Source of the DNA: Paenibacillus wulumuqiensis
GTDB taxonomy: Bacteria > Bacillota > Bacilli > Paenibacillales > Paenibacillaceae
Length of the DNA stretch: 64,000 bases
Reading direction: 5' to 3'
NCBI RefSeq assembly: GCF_000971965.1
Contig: NZ_LAQP01000019.1
Location: 1 to 64,000, forward strand
Each line of letters starts with the position of its first letter. The stretch's first letter is position 1. The notes under the pieces are model-generated. The model had not been told where the DNA came from. It searched no databases and saw only the letters and a program-made list of their open reading frames with translations. Made by a program: the position numbers and the translations under genes. This document shows positions 55,126 to 64,000 of this stretch, piece by piece.

Positions 55126-56331
55126 TCATCCTTTGACCGGCAGCTCTGCGCCAGCCTCGGACGGCGTTTCCTCTGCCGCATGCTGGCGGAAGACGAATGG
55201 ATAGAGCAGGAAGGACAGCAGCAACCCCACCATTCCGATCACGCCCAGCGCCATCACATCGTGCCAGACATGGGTCCAGCCGAGTCCCTTAAGTGTGATG
55301 TTACGGACCGCTTCCAGGAAATAGGTCAGCGGCAGACATTCACCGATCATGCGCAGCGGCGCAGGCATCGCCTCCAGCGGCCATGTATACCCGGACAGCA
55401 TAAATGAAGGTACCGCGATCAGCATCAGTGTCTGCGTCGCATCCAGCCTGCTCTTGCTGAACAAACTGAATACAAACCCTAGCCCGCATAATGCAAAATT
55501 AAATGCGATCGACACCACGATCAGCGGCAGCACCGCGCCATGAAACGGAATATGAAAAGCAATGCAGGAGATCCCGAAGGTCGTCACCACATTGAACATA
55601 CCGGCCAGAAAATACGGCAGCAGCTTGGCTATTGCCAGCCGCCACGGCGTTAACCGCCAGGCAGCAAAGCGCGCCCAAGTTCCCTGTTCCTTGTCCCGTG
55701 TGCAGGACAGAGCAATTCCGAGCAGCAGACACTGCTGCAGAGCCGCAGCGATCACACCCAGCGGCATAAACAGCTTGTAATTATAGACCGGGTTAAACAG
55801 CACTCTGGAGCGAAATGGAATGGTACTCAGCACAGAGGACGCCTGGTCGCTGTTCATTCCTTTTTGCTCCAGTGTCTGCAGGGAAGCACCTGCACTGACG
55901 CTGCTGATCACCTGATTGGCGATCCGGCTGGCACTGTTGGAGTACATCATATTACTGCCATCGATTAGTGTCAGCACCGGCACATTCTCCCCGTGTTTTA
56001 ACCGGGCTGCAAAGTTATCGGGAATCACTATCCCTACTTTGGCTTCCCCGCTCTGCACCTCCAGAGTGACTTCTTCTTCATTCCATACCTGACCCTTTAC
56101 CGCAAAGGTATCGGTCGCATCAAAGGCCTGGATAATCTGGCGGCTCAGCTGCGAATTATCTCCGTCGTACACGACGACAGCCATTTCGGTAATCCGTTCA
56201 TGCGAATACAGGAACCCGAACAACACGGAATACAGAATGGGCGTAAGCAATAAAATGACCAGTAGCTTGCGGTCGCGTACCATCTGTCTCCATTCTTCGA
56301 GAAATACATGCCATACACTCAGCCGGCTCAT
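55126..56331 (-). CDS. ABC-2 type exporter permease (no ATPase partner nearby)
   Basis: A 401-residue permease of the ABC2_membrane_3 type. The first helix follows a short basic N-terminus (VRDRKLLVILLLTPILYSVLFGFLYS). A large extracytoplasmic domain (residues about 45-195) follows. Five more helices come at the end, including RLTPWRLAIAKLLPYFLAGM and LSGYTWPLEAMPAPLRMIGECLPLTYFLE. It starts one base after the HlyD-type gene, so the two are translationally coupled. Normal systems of this class also encode an ATPase, but none lies in this cluster. Substrate: probably drugs or lipids. A long Pro/Glu tail ends EETPSEAGAELPVKG. Confidence 0.9.
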   Translation of the reverse strand: MSRLSVWHVFLEEWRQMVRDRKLLVILLLTPILYSVLFGFLYSHERITEMAVVVYDGDNSQLSRQIIQAFDATDTFAVKGQVWNEEEVTLEVQSGEAKVGIVIPDNFAARLKHGENVPVLTLIDGSNMMYSNSASRIANQVISSVSAGASLQTLEQKGMNSDQASSVLSTIPFRSRVLFNPVYNYKLFMPLGVIAAALQQCLLLGIALSCTRDKEQGTWARFAAWRLTPWRLAIAKLLPYFLAGMFNVVTTFGISCIAFHIPFHGAVLPLIVVSIAFNFALCGLGFVFSLFSKSRLDATQTLMLIAVPSFMLSGYTWPLEAMPAPLRMIGECLPLTYFLEAVRNITLKGLGWTHVWHDVMALGVIGMVGLLLSFLLYPFVFRQHAAEETPSEAGAELPVKG

Positions 56332-56332
56332 T

Positions 56333-57733
56333 TTACTGCTCTCCCTGAACCGGATAAATGACCGTCGCCCCGGTCGGCACCTTCGCAGACAATCCGGTCA
56401 ACAGCACTTTCACGCCAAAAGCGCGTATGTCGGTATCTCCCGAACTCTGGCTTGGTTTTTGAATGGCAAAGTCTGCGGCGGCATCGATCACTTTGACTTT
56501 GCCTTTCACTTCACTGCCATCCGATAATAGCTTCACGGTGACCGGGTCGCCTACTTTGAGACCATGCAGCTGGGTTTCATTAATATAAAATTTGGCCCAC
56601 CGCTGATTGGACGTTTCCAGTGAATAGATGGTGTAACCCGCACTGGCCATTTCACCTGCATGCAGGGAACGCGACTTGACCACGCCGTCCACCGGTGCAC
56701 GAAGTTCGGTATAGCCGACATAGGTCTTGGCTTCCTGCAGCGCTGCCTTCGCCTGGGCGACCTGTGAACGGGCGGCTTCCACCATCGACTGGGCCTGCTC
56801 ATAGGCAGCCTGGGCCTGAGCGACGGTGCCGTCTGCCTGGGATACGGCTCCCTGTGCCTGATGCACGGAAGCTTCGGCGGCTTTGACATCCTGGGCCTGA
56901 ATATCCACCTGACCCGCGCCTGCCTGCGCTTCCTTGACAGCGGCGAGTGCCTGCTCGTACTGGGCTTTGGCGGCGTCAATCTCTTCCTGACGGCTTCCAT
57001 TTTGCGCCAGTTTGAGCTTTTGCACAGCGGCTTCATACTGGGCGGCCGCCTGCTGCTGCTTCATTTTGGCATCATCCAGTGAGGCATCTGCAGCCAGTCC
57101 GGCATCGAATAACTTTTGCGCCCGTTCCAGTGATTTATTCGCAGTGTTGAGTGTCTTTTTGGCGGAATCGACACTGACCTTTGCCTGGGTGATCTCTTCC
57201 GGTCTGGCTCCGCTTTTGACCGCTTCCCATTTAGCTTTGGCGGCGTTAGCAGCAGCCTGGGCCTGGGCAATTTTGCTGGCAGCGGATTGTGAGGTTACTT
57301 TGACAGCGACGTTGCCCTGCTGCTTCTTGGCCTCGGCCACACCAACCGCTGCTTGGGCCTGCGTAACGCCTGCCTGCGCCTGGACGATGCCTGCTTTGGC
57401 CTGGGATACGCCTGCCTGCGCCTGGGTTACATTCGCCTGGGCAGCCTGCAAAGCAGCCTGGGCCTGGGCGGTCTTGTCATTAAGCTCCTGACTTTCGAGC
57501 CGGGCAATGACCTGTCCTTTCTTCACCATATCCCCTTCGTCCACCAGCACATCCTTGATTCGGCCGGCGACTTTGAAACTGACGCTGATTGTATCGGACT
57601 CCACATAGGCAGTAGGCTGTGAAGAGGCCTGACCGCTGCCGATGCCTTTTTTACCGAAAGCGACAAGCCCGTAAATGCCCGCCACGATTAACACGATTAC
57701 CACACCGTATACGATATATTTTCTGGATTTCAT
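56333..57733 (-). CDS. HlyD/EmrA-type membrane fusion protein with an extended coiled coil
   Basis: A 466-residue membrane-anchored periplasmic-adaptor-like protein. One N-terminal helix (residues 7-27) is followed by a biotinyl-lipoyl half (FKVAGRIKDVLVDEGDMVKKGQVIARLES). A very long alpha-helical hairpin of heptad-like repeats (QAGVSQAKAGIVQAQAGVTQAQAAVG) covers roughly residues 85-345. The second lipoyl half (YTELRAPVDGVVKSRSLHAGEMA) and a barrel domain follow. The alanine/glutamine-rich repeats are internally duplicated. It heads an operon with the ABC-2 permease and is divergent from a LysR regulator. Start: GGGAGAACCA before the ATG. Confidence 0.9.
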   Translation of the reverse strand: MKSRKYIVYGVVIVLIVAGIYGLVAFGKKGIGSGQASSQPTAYVESDTISVSFKVAGRIKDVLVDEGDMVKKGQVIARLESQELNDKTAQAQAALQAAQANVTQAQAGVSQAKAGIVQAQAGVTQAQAAVGVAEAKKQQGNVAVKVTSQSAASKIAQAQAAANAAKAKWEAVKSGARPEEITQAKVSVDSAKKTLNTANKSLERAQKLFDAGLAADASLDDAKMKQQQAAAQYEAAVQKLKLAQNGSRQEEIDAAKAQYEQALAAVKEAQAGAGQVDIQAQDVKAAEASVHQAQGAVSQADGTVAQAQAAYEQAQSMVEAARSQVAQAKAALQEAKTYVGYTELRAPVDGVVKSRSLHAGEMASAGYTIYSLETSNQRWAKFYINETQLHGLKVGDPVTVKLLSDGSEVKGKVKVIDAAADFAIQKPSQSSGDTDIRAFGVKVLLTGLSAKVPTGATVIYPVQGEQ

Positions 57734-57774
57734 TGGTTCTCCCTCATCCTCCCGAAAATTTTAGAGATTCCACT

Positions 57775-57830
57775 CTACTTTTCCCTCAATATATCATATA
57801 CTCCAAGTACAATATATTCTCCAAAAGTAG
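57775..57830. promoter_or_regulatory. Nested inverted repeats, probable LysR operator
   Basis: Outer arms CTACTTTT (57775-57782) and AAAAGTAG (57823-57830), inner arms AATATAT (57788-57794) and ATATATT (57812-57818). The structure lies in the divergent HlyD/LysR region, 38 bp before the LysR start. Confidence 0.6.
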
Positions 57831-57867
57831 ACGTAAGTGAACTAAAAGTACAGGAAAGAGGAAACCA

Positions 57868-58755
57868 ATGAATATCGAACAGCTCAAGCATGTTATGGAA
57901 GTGGCCCGGTCCGGTTCATTCACACGGGCTGCCGAGAATGCGCATATTACAGTGACCGGCATCAGCCGCTCGATCTCTCTATTCGAGAAAGAGATCGGCA
58001 TGCCCATTTTCACTCGCTCGCGTACCGGCGCCGTGTTGACTCCGGAAGGGGAAAAGATCACAACCAAAATCGCCGGCATTCTCAACCAGATTAGCGAGCT
58101 AAAGCTCGAAGCCAGCAGCTACAGTGAAATGAACAATGCCAAATTGCGACTGTCTGCGATCCCGGGACCGATCTCCCTGCTGATCGATATCCTGACGGAT
58201 ATGAAGCATGAATTTCCCGGCTGCCGGATCGAGATTACCGAAGATAACACCGAACGGGTCATTGAAGACGTGCAGAGCGGACAGAGTGATCTCGGATTCG
58301 TACAGATGAAGGAGCATTTGCTGCACCGCCATCCCGGTCTGCTGTTCGACAAGCTGACGGAAGATCGGGTGATTATTGTAGCCAACGCCAGATCTCCACT
58401 GGCCCAGATTGACTCCATTCAAAAGCAGGATCTGCTGAAGGTTCCTTTTGTGCTGTACAATGATCCGAATATTATCGAATTTGTCAAAATGATTGGCCCG
58501 GATGTGGATATTTTGTTCAAAAGCAACAACGTCGATGCCCTGATCAAAGCGGTGAAATCCAATCTCGCGGTGACCGTCGCCACCAGCTACTCGCTGCAGG
58601 CGTATACTACACCGGACAATCCGGAGATGGTTAATATTCCGTTTCAGCTGCCGGCTCAGGGCAAGTCCTACCTGTGCCTGGTCACTTCACGGGATCACTC
58701 CCTGTCCCGGGCGGCGCGTCTGTTTATCCAGCGGTTCAAAAATTCGTTGTTATAA
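57868..58755 (+). CDS. LysR-family regulator of the divergent exporter
   Basis: A 295-residue LysR regulator. The winged helix is at residues 1-60 (MNIEQLKHVMEVARSGSFTRAAE, GISRSISLFEKEIGMPIF). The periplasmic-binding-like effector domain starts at about 90 (LRLSAIPGPISLLIDILTDM). It is complete, unlike the frameshifted LysR at 11.3-12.2 kb. It is divergent from the HlyD/ABC-2 operon and probably controls it through the nested palindrome at 57775-57830. Start: GGAAAGAGG upstream of ATG 57868. Confidence 0.93.
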   Translation: MNIEQLKHVMEVARSGSFTRAAENAHITVTGISRSISLFEKEIGMPIFTRSRTGAVLTPEGEKITTKIAGILNQISELKLEASSYSEMNNAKLRLSAIPGPISLLIDILTDMKHEFPGCRIEITEDNTERVIEDVQSGQSDLGFVQMKEHLLHRHPGLLFDKLTEDRVIIVANARSPLAQIDSIQKQDLLKVPFVLYNDPNIIEFVKMIGPDVDILFKSNNVDALIKAVKSNLAVTVATSYSLQAYTTPDNPEMVNIPFQLPAQGKSYLCLVTSRDHSLSRAARLFIQRFKNSLL

Positions 58756-58809
58756 CGCTTTTTATATCGATATCGTCATATATGCAAACAGGCAAGTTGA
58801 ATTTTTTTT

Positions 58810-58818
58810 TGGTATAAT
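58810..58818 (+). promoter_or_regulatory. Extended -10 promoter of the small ABC cassette
   Basis: TGGTATAAT: a perfect TATAAT (58813-58818) preceded by the TG of an extended -10 element, with an oligo-T tract upstream. It would transcribe the 15-codon leader frame and the ABC genes. Confidence 0.6.
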
Positions 58819-58871
58819 CTTTGGCATTCCTGCTATGTATTCAATTAATAAAACAAAAAGGGGGCATTATA

Positions 58872-58919
58872 TTGCAGATTGCTCTATACCCAAGGCATTA
58901 TGGCGATCTAATAAAATAG
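58872..58919 (+). CDS. Possible 15-residue leader peptide
   Basis: A TTG start at 58872 is preceded by AAAAAGGGGG at ideal spacing and followed by 15 codons and a TAG: MQIALYPRHYGDLIK. It lies 50 bp after the extended -10 promoter and 55 bp before the ABC permease gene. The site is much stronger than chance, but the peptide has no family. Either a regulatory leader or a decayed gene start. Confidence 0.4.
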   Translation: MQIALYPRHYGDLIK

Positions 58920-58974
58920 AGCATTTAGAAATAGCAACAAAGCAGCAGGATATCAATATACAAGGAGGACATCC

Positions 58975-59769
58975 ATGCACGTAAGTACCGTTCCTTTACG
59001 GCAACGTATTCGTATACTGAGTGAGTACATAAGACTGTTTGCCAAAATGCTGATCAGCAACAAATTTTCGCTTGGCTGGTATTTGCTTTTTCCAAATATT
59101 CTCTTCTTCTTTTCGCATTACAGCTGGCTCGTTTCTTCGCCAGCACCTGAGCTTTTTTATTTGCATACGAGCGTGTTTGCAGCTTACATTATCTTTTTGC
59201 TGTCGATTGATGGGCCGCTTAATCTAATTCGACTGCGGGAGAATGGTGCATTAAAAGTATTTAAATTTATTTCCGGCTCCAAATATACCGTTATACTCTC
59301 CCAACTGGTAACGCAGTTTGCAGCGGTGCTGATAGCGATGCTGTTGTTTGCGACGCTCGTGGGAACGCTGATCCTTCCTCATTTCTCTGATATATTCTTG
59401 TTTATGGCTGTAATGCTGGTTGCCTGTATAATTGTCACTCCTGCATTATCATTATTTTTCATCTGGCTGTTATTACTACGGGTAAAGCAGGAATCGCTGT
59501 TCACGATGGTCAGTATTTTGCTGTTGTTATTTTTCCTGATATCGACGAACGATTTTACGCTACCCGGCTGGCTGGGTACGCTGACCCTGTTTGTTAATCC
59601 GTTTGAAGTCGCACGCCAGATAATGTATATGCTGTCTAATGAACTGATACACACCTCCATGCCTGTACATCATCCACTACTTATTCTCATCATTTTGCTG
59701 GTTTATATTATTGTCGGGTTTATGTCCATGCGAGCAATTTCTGTCACGTCGGTAGCTGGACGCCTATGA
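58975..59769 (+). CDS. ABC-2-like permease of a small ABC cassette
   Basis: A 264-residue membrane protein with six helices (WYLLFPNILFFFSHYSWLVSS, TSVFAAYIIFLLSIDG, VILSQLVTQFAAVLIAMLLFATLVG, IFLFMAVMLVACIIVTPALSLFFIWLLLL and others). The layout resembles ABC-2 permeases, with a cytoplasmic loop IRLRENGALKVFKFISGSKYT that would contact an ATPase. No specific subfamily is recognised. It is followed by the ATPase gene after 16 bases. Start: AAGGAGGA before ATG 58975. Base composition is somewhat lower in GC than the neighbours. Confidence 0.8.
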   Translation: MHVSTVPLRQRIRILSEYIRLFAKMLISNKFSLGWYLLFPNILFFFSHYSWLVSSPAPELFYLHTSVFAAYIIFLLSIDGPLNLIRLRENGALKVFKFISGSKYTVILSQLVTQFAAVLIAMLLFATLVGTLILPHFSDIFLFMAVMLVACIIVTPALSLFFIWLLLLRVKQESLFTMVSILLLLFFLISTNDFTLPGWLGTLTLFVNPFEVARQIMYMLSNELIHTSMPVHHPLLILIILLVYIIVGFMSMRAISVTSVAGRL

Positions 59770-59785
59770 GAGGAGGATGCCGCTC

Positions 59786-60508
59786 ATGCATGATATCAAT
59801 ATTCGAAATTTAACCTACCAGTACAAAGGCTCCAATCGCAAAGTGCTGAATAGCCTGTCACTGAAATTCAGACCCGGAACGCTGAACGTAGTGATCGGAC
59901 ATAATGGTGCGGGGAAAACGACTTTGTTTGATCTGCTCACCCATGTGCTCGATACGCCCGCTGCCATTACTGGCCTTCCGGCAGATCAGGAGACGCTCTA
60001 TCAGGTGCAGGGAATCCTGTTCCCTTCTTCGCTGACCGGATACGATCTGTTTCGTTTCTTTTTGTATACCGATTATCGCAATACGATCCGAATCACCAAA
60101 CAACCGTATACCGACCAGCAGATGACTGCAGGCGAGATGGATATGATGGAGCGCCTATGGACAACCCGTTATGGAGATATGTCCGTCGGAGAGCGCCGCT
60201 ATCTCAGTATTCTCGCTATTACTCTTATGCAACGAAAGCTGTATATTTTCGATGAGCCTACTTCTGCTATTGATCCTGAAGCAAGGATGCGGATAATGAA
60301 CCGGATTCAGCAGTTGGCGGCTCATCCGGAAAAACTCGTTATTATGTCTACACATACGCTGCATGAACTGAAAAACTATCCCTGCCGTTTGTATGCACTC
60401 CATCGTGGAAAGAAAATTTTTGAAGGGGATTATATGGAATTCCTTGCGTACTACAAGCATGAAGACCCTGATTTTGCTTTTCAAAATATGCTTCATTCCA
60501 TGGAGTGA
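59786..60508 (+). CDS. ABC transporter ATPase of the small cassette
   Basis: A 240-residue ATPase. Walker A VIGHNGAGKTTLFDLL, signature MSVGERRYLSIL (not the usual LSGGQ), Walker B KLYIFDEPTSAIDPEAR and the H-loop MSTHTLHELK. The Q-loop is YQVQGILFP. It is shorter than average and its linker between Walker A and signature is unusual. ATG 59786 is chosen because an ATG three codons earlier directly abuts the AGGAGG site. It belongs to the operon with the permease upstream and the 48-residue membrane protein downstream. Confidence 0.9.
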   Translation: MHDINIRNLTYQYKGSNRKVLNSLSLKFRPGTLNVVIGHNGAGKTTLFDLLTHVLDTPAAITGLPADQETLYQVQGILFPSSLTGYDLFRFFLYTDYRNTIRITKQPYTDQQMTAGEMDMMERLWTTRYGDMSVGERRYLSILAITLMQRKLYIFDEPTSAIDPEARMRIMNRIQQLAAHPEKLVIMSTHTLHELKNYPCRLYALHRGKKIFEGDYMEFLAYYKHEDPDFAFQNMLHSME

Positions 60509-60543
60509 ATATCCTGTATTCCATACATTTAAGGAGTTGTTCT

Positions 60544-60690
60544 ATGCTGATCGATCCCGAGAAATGGAATGAATTTACCATGAAGCTGCTGCACATGTGG
60601 ATCAAAATCCCTCGTGGCATTCGTATGCTGCTGTTTCCCTCCATTGTGATCATTGCTGGTATTATTTGCTGGATTAAAGTACTTACGTAA
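60544..60690 (+). CDS. 48-residue single-helix membrane protein
   Basis: MLIDPEKWNEFTMKLLHMW opens the protein; a hydrophobic helix (IRMLLFPSIVIIAGIICWI) closes it. The protein would sit with its polar N-terminus in the cytoplasm. AAGGAGTT eight bases before the ATG, position 35 bases after the ATPase and a terminator right after it make it a credible third gene of the cassette. Unknown family; perhaps a small subunit or immunity-like protein. Confidence 0.7.
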   Translation: MLIDPEKWNEFTMKLLHMWIKIPRGIRMLLFPSIVIIAGIICWIKVLT

Positions 60691-60695
60691 TCCAG

Positions 60696-60735
60696 ACCGT
60701 CATTCTCTGAACTGAACAGGGAATGGCGGTTTTTT
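60696..60735 (+). terminator. Intrinsic terminator of the small ABC cassette
   Basis: ACCGTCATTC...GAATGGCGGT stem with one G-T pair, followed by TTTTTT. Confidence 0.9.
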
Positions 60736-60807
60736 CAGTTAATATTCCGTTTGATTCATTCAATTTAATTTTCTCCATAAAATTCCAAGAAATTAACCAA
60801 AAACCAC

Positions 60808-60836
60808 TTTACTACCTCACATGTAAACGGTATACT
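60808..60836 (+). promoter_or_regulatory. SigA promoter of the aconitase gene
   Basis: TTTACT (60808-60813), a 17-base spacer and TATACT (60831-60836), about 150 bp upstream of the start codon. No CcpC-type ATAA dyad was found. Confidence 0.7.
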
Positions 60837-60987
60837 TAGAGTGTTGATTGATTTTGAAATCAAGTTTCATTCTGTGAAACAAGCATTCTGTATATACAAG
60901 ATTGTTTCCTCCGGATTGATTCTTTTTTCAATAATGTTATCTTTTCCTGTAACCAGTAAGCCGTATTTCATTCAAGGAGGTTCATCT

Positions 60988-63717
60988 ATGTCCGTTAAAG
61001 ATTCATTTTCCGTTGGCCGTGAACTGAAAGTGAAAGACAAGACTTACCGTTATTTCAGCCTCGAAGCGCTGAAAGAAAAAGGCTACACCAGCATCGACAA
61101 GCTGCCATTCTCTATTCGGGTACTGCTTGAAGCTGCTGTTCGTCAATTTGATGGTCATGCCATCACTGAAGAGCACGTTAAGCAACTCGCGGGATGGGCT
61201 GAGGGCCGTGAGGAAAAAGAAATTCCATTTATCCCTGCACGTATCGTACTGCAGGATTTCACCGGTGTACCGGTAGTCGTTGACCTTGCAGCAATGCGCG
61301 ACTTCGTGAAAAAAGCCGGCGGCGATCCAAAACAGATCAACCCGCTCGTACCTGTAGACCTGGTTATTGACCACTCTGTAATGGTAGATGCATACGGTAC
61401 TTCCGATGCTCTTGAATATAACGTAAATGTAGAGTTTGAACGCAACGAAGAGCGTTACCGCTTCCTGCGCTGGGCACAGACTGCATTTGACAACTTCCGT
61501 GCCGTTCCACCTTCTACCGGTATCGTTCACCAGGTTAACCTGGAGTATCTGGCTTCCGTAGCTGCTACGAAAACAATTGATGGTGAGACTCAGGTCTTCC
61601 CTGACTCCCTCGTAGGTACGGATTCCCACACAACCATGATCAATGGTCTGGGCGTTGTCGGCTGGGGTGTCGGCGGTATCGAAGCCGAAGCAGGTATGCT
61701 CGGACAGCCGCTGTACTTCGTTATGCCGGAAGTTATCGGCTTCAAATTGACAGGCAGCCTGAGCGAAGGCGCAACTGCGACTGACCTGGCGCTGACCGTT
61801 ACCGAAATGCTGCGTAAAAAAGGCGTTGTCGGCAAATTCGTCGAATTCTATGGCCCGGGCCTTGCGAACATCAGCCTGGCTGACCGTGCAACTGTAGCCA
61901 ACATGGCTCCGGAGTACGGCGCAACAATCGGCTTCTTCCCTGTCGATGATGAGACGCTGTTCTACCTGCGCAACACCGGCCGTGCCGATGAGCAGGTTGA
62001 GCTGGTCGAAGCTTACTACAAAGCACAAAACATGTTCCGTACATCCGAGACACCTGATCCGGTCTTCACCGACGTGATCGAGCTGGATCTGGCTTCCGTG
62101 GTACCAAGCCTTGCCGGTCCAAAACGTCCTCAGGATCGTATCGAACTGACCAATATGAAACTGAGCTACGACACAGCGATCCGCACACCGGTTGAATCCG
62201 GCGGTTATGGCCTGTCCGATGAGAAGCTGGCTGAGAAAGTCACCGTGAATCATCCGAACGGCAAAACCAGCGAAATGGGCGCAGGTGCAGTCGTTATCGC
62301 AGCGATTACCAGCTGTACAAACACATCCAACCCTAGCGTTATGCTCGGCGCCGGTCTGCTCGCCAAAAAAGCGGTAGAACGCGGACTGAAAGTACCGGGC
62401 TATGTCAAAACAAGTCTGACTCCAGGTTCTCTGGTCGTTACCGAGTACCTGCAAAAAGCCGGTCTGGACAAATTCTTGGAAGAACTCGGATTCTATCTGG
62501 CAGGTTACGGCTGTGCGACATGTATCGGTAACTCCGGTCCATTGCCTGATGAAGTGAGCCAGACGATCGCGGATAACGATCTGACGGTAGCTTCCGTACT
62601 GTCCGGTAACCGTAACTTTGAAGGACGTATCCATGCCCAGGTGAAAATGAACTATCTGGCATCTCCGCCGCTGGTTGTTGCTTATGCACTGGCCGGAACG
62701 GTAGATATCGATCTGACCAAAGATCCAATCGGACATGATCCGGAAGGACAGCCTGTATACCTCAAAGATATCTGGCCAACTTCCAAGGAAATCCGTGATA
62801 CGATCGGCCTGTCGATCAGTCCGGAAATGTTCCGCAGCAGATATGAGCATGTATTTACTGCCAACAAACGCTGGAACGAGATCCCTGTACCACAGGGTGA
62901 ACTGTACGAGTGGGATGACAACTCCACGTATATCCAGAATCCGCCGTTCTTCCAGTATCTCGCTAACGGCATGACAGATATCCAGGATATCCGCAACGCA
63001 CGCGTACTGGCACTGATGGGCGATTCCGTAACAACTGACCATATTTCTCCAGCTGGTAACATTTCTCCATCGTCTCCAGCCGGACAATATCTCAAAGAGC
63101 GCAATGTCGAACGCAAAGACTTCAACTCCTACGGCTCCCGTCGTGGTAACCATGAAGTCATGATGCGCGGTACATTTGCCAACATTCGTATCCGTAACCA
63201 GGTTGCTCCTGGTACAGAGGGCGGCGTAACCAAGTTCCTGCCTACGGATGAAGTAATGTCCATCTACGATGCATCCATGCGCTACCAGGCAGAAGGCCAG
63301 AATCTGGTCGTTGTTGCCGGTAAAGAGTATGGTACAGGAAGCTCCCGTGACTGGGCAGCCAAAGGTACATTCCTGCTGGGCGTCAAAGCGGTTATCGCGG
63401 AGAGCTTCGAGCGTATCCACCGCAGTAACCTGGTCGGTATGGGCGTACTGCCGCTGCAATTCCAGGAAGGCTACAGCTGGAAACAGCTCGGTCTGGACGG
63501 CACGGAAGTATTCGATATCACTGGTCTGAGCAATGATGTGAAGCCAGGACAGGTACTGAATGTGACTGCACAGCGTGAAGATGGCACCAAGTTCGAATTC
63601 CCTGCCATTGTCCGTCTGGACAGTGCTGTGGATGTAGACTACTACCATAACGGTGGTATCCTGCAGACCGTTCTGCGTCAGATGATCCAGAACACCAACA
63701 AAGGCGAAACGGTTTAA
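60988..63717 (+). CDS. acnA: Aconitate hydratase
   Basis: A 909-residue AcnA/CitB-type aconitase of the TCA cycle, converting citrate to isocitrate. The [4Fe-4S] ligands are the cysteine in [15 protein letters not shown] and the two in [14 protein letters not shown]. The first domain ([33 protein letters not shown]) and the last ([42 protein letters not shown]) are typical. AcnA proteins also bind mRNA in Bacillus when iron is low. The ATG at 60988 with AAGGAGG is used; the frame extends to 60841 without support. It has its own promoter and terminator. Confidence 0.98.
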   Translation: MSVKDSFSVGRELKVKDKTYRYFSLEALKEKGYTSIDKLPFSIRVLLEAAVRQFDGHAITEEHVKQLAGWAEGREEKEIPFIPARIVLQDFTGVPVVVDLAAMRDFVKKAGGDPKQINPLVPVDLVIDHSVMVDAYGTSDALEYNVNVEFERNEERYRFLRWAQTAFDNFRAVPPSTGIVHQVNLEYLASVAATKTIDGETQVFPDSLVGTDSHTTMINGLGVVGWGVGGIEAEAGMLGQPLYFVMPEVIGFKLTGSLSEGATATDLALTVTEMLRKKGVVGKFVEFYGPGLANISLADRATVANMAPEYGATIGFFPVDDETLFYLRNTGRADEQVELVEAYYKAQNMFRTSETPDPVFTDVIELDLASVVPSLAGPKRPQDRIELTNMKLSYDTAIRTPVESGGYGLSDEKLAEKVTVNHPNGKTSEMGAGAVVIAAITSCTNTSNPSVMLGAGLLAKKAVERGLKVPGYVKTSLTPGSLVVTEYLQKAGLDKFLEELGFYLAGYGCATCIGNSGPLPDEVSQTIADNDLTVASVLSGNRNFEGRIHAQVKMNYLASPPLVVAYALAGTVDIDLTKDPIGHDPEGQPVYLKDIWPTSKEIRDTIGLSISPEMFRSRYEHVFTANKRWNEIPVPQGELYEWDDNSTYIQNPPFFQYLANGMTDIQDIRNARVLALMGDSVTTDHISPAGNISPSSPAGQYLKERNVERKDFNSYGSRRGNHEVMMRGTFANIRIRNQVAPGTEGGVTKFLPTDEVMSIYDASMRYQAEGQNLVVVAGKEYGTGSSRDWAAKGTFLLGVKAVIAESFERIHRSNLVGMGVLPLQFQEGYSWKQLGLDGTEVFDITGLSNDVKPGQVLNVTAQREDGTKFEFPAIVRLDSAVDVDYYHNGGILQTVLRQMIQNTNKGETV

Positions 63718-63757
63718 TTGACAGCCTTCGCTGCCAGATAGACTTACCTTTTCCAAA

Positions 63758-63819
63758 ATAAAACAGGTGCATATTCTGCTGCTTCCCGGTTTCGGGAGCG
63801 GCAGATATGCACCTGTTTT
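63758..63819 (+). terminator. Intrinsic terminator of acnA
   Basis: AAAACAGGTGCATATTCTGC pairs with GCAGATATGCACCTGTTTTT with one mismatch. The A/T flanks make it bidirectional, serving the convergent gene at the right edge. Confidence 0.88.
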
Positions 63820-63861
63820 TGTGTTATATACCAAAAGGCTGGCAGCTTTCAGATTGTTACT

Positions 63862-64000
63862 TTACCAGAGGATCAGATTCACTCCGACGATCAGCACAAT
63901 CAGACCGATCCATCGCAGCCGGACGGAGCAGTTGCGGAATTTCAAGTCCGTGTGCAATCCACGGGAAAATTCGAACAGTGCCACTCCGCAGGTACGTGCA
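63862..64000 (-). CDS. C-terminal part of a membrane protein (cut by window edge)
   Basis: The minus strand encodes a 45-46-residue C-terminus ending in a hydrophobic helix (WIGLIVLIVGVNLILW) and a TAA at 63862-63864, after a basic stretch HTDLKFRNCSVRLR. The upstream part lies beyond the window. No family can be assigned. It converges on acnA. Confidence 0.6.
   Translation of the reverse strand, partial: ARTCGVALFEFSRGLHTDLKFRNCSVRLRWIGLIVLIVGVNLILW

Noticed and set aside
60841-60987. N-terminal extension of aconitase with a hydrophobic segment
   Set aside because: Lies upstream of the ribosome site and starts right at the promoter; aconitases are cytoplasmic.
61003-63834. 943-codon open frame antisense to aconitase
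   Set aside because: A codon-bias shadow of the highly conserved acnA frame; no family features and no ribosome site.
1-64000. tRNA genes, CRISPR arrays, insertion sequences and prophage genes
   Set aside because: Looked for characteristic motifs (GGTTCGA loops, regularly spaced repeats, transposase or integrase motifs) and found none.

Overview
The window reads as chromosomal DNA of a Paenibacillus-type Firmicute. The evidence is strong AGGAGG-like Shine-Dalgarno sites, SigA promoters, roughly 50 % GC, a YesM/YesN two-component pair beside a YesOPQ-type sugar importer, stalk-domain (copper amine oxidase N-terminal-like) secreted proteins, a guanine riboswitch before a PbuG-type permease, and many secreted polysaccharide-active enzymes. 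There is no prophage, integrase, transposase, CRISPR array or tRNA in the window.

Layout. 1-520 holds two tandem leftward promoters that look like an rRNA-operon promoter pair. 0.5-3.5 kb: an SUMF1/FGE-fold protein and a purine permease under a guanine riboswitch. 4.1-7.3 kb: a chitin-degradation unit of AA10 LPMO, GH18 chitinase and a PlcR-like (RRNPP) regulator. 7.7-16.2 kb: small conserved genes, RluF, a GIY-YIG protein, MepB, a frameshifted LysR beside a MetX-like hydrolase, GuaA and DedA. 16.3-22.6 kb: a translationally coupled DUF3500/HupE pair, Bcp peroxidase, UspA and two zinc-ribbon membrane proteins. 23-32.9 kb: a three-gene ABC exporter, an LCP cell-wall ligase, HemL, a MocR regulator divergent from an EamA transporter, a decayed cupin fragment and a secreted protein of unknown function.

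33.2-45.2 kb is a rhamnogalacturonan (pectin) utilisation locus. It runs leftward as yesM, yesN, yesO, yesP, yesQ, CE12 esterase and GH105 hydrolase, with a cre site before yesO. It is interrupted by two AT-rich tandem stalk-domain genes on the opposite strand and by three copies of a palindromic repeat. 45.8-51.5 kb: an SGNH hydrolase with a stalk domain, SuhB, UvsE, Ddl and small proteins. 51.8-58.8 kb: an AraC regulator divergent from an SDR, an aldo/keto reductase, and an ABC-2 permease/HlyD pair divergent from a LysR. 58.8-60.7 kb: a small ABC cassette with a possible 15-codon leader and a 48-residue membrane protein. 61-63.7 kb: aconitase, then a cut-off gene at the right edge.

The least expected structure is a family of five intergenic palindromes of about 120 bp (near 10.6, 34.5, 36.1, 36.5 and 50.3 kb). 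Their arms differ in sequence between copies, yet each copy stays self-complementary. That compensatory pattern argues that a folded RNA or DNA hairpin is maintained by selection. Three of the five lie within about 2.2 kb of the pectin locus.
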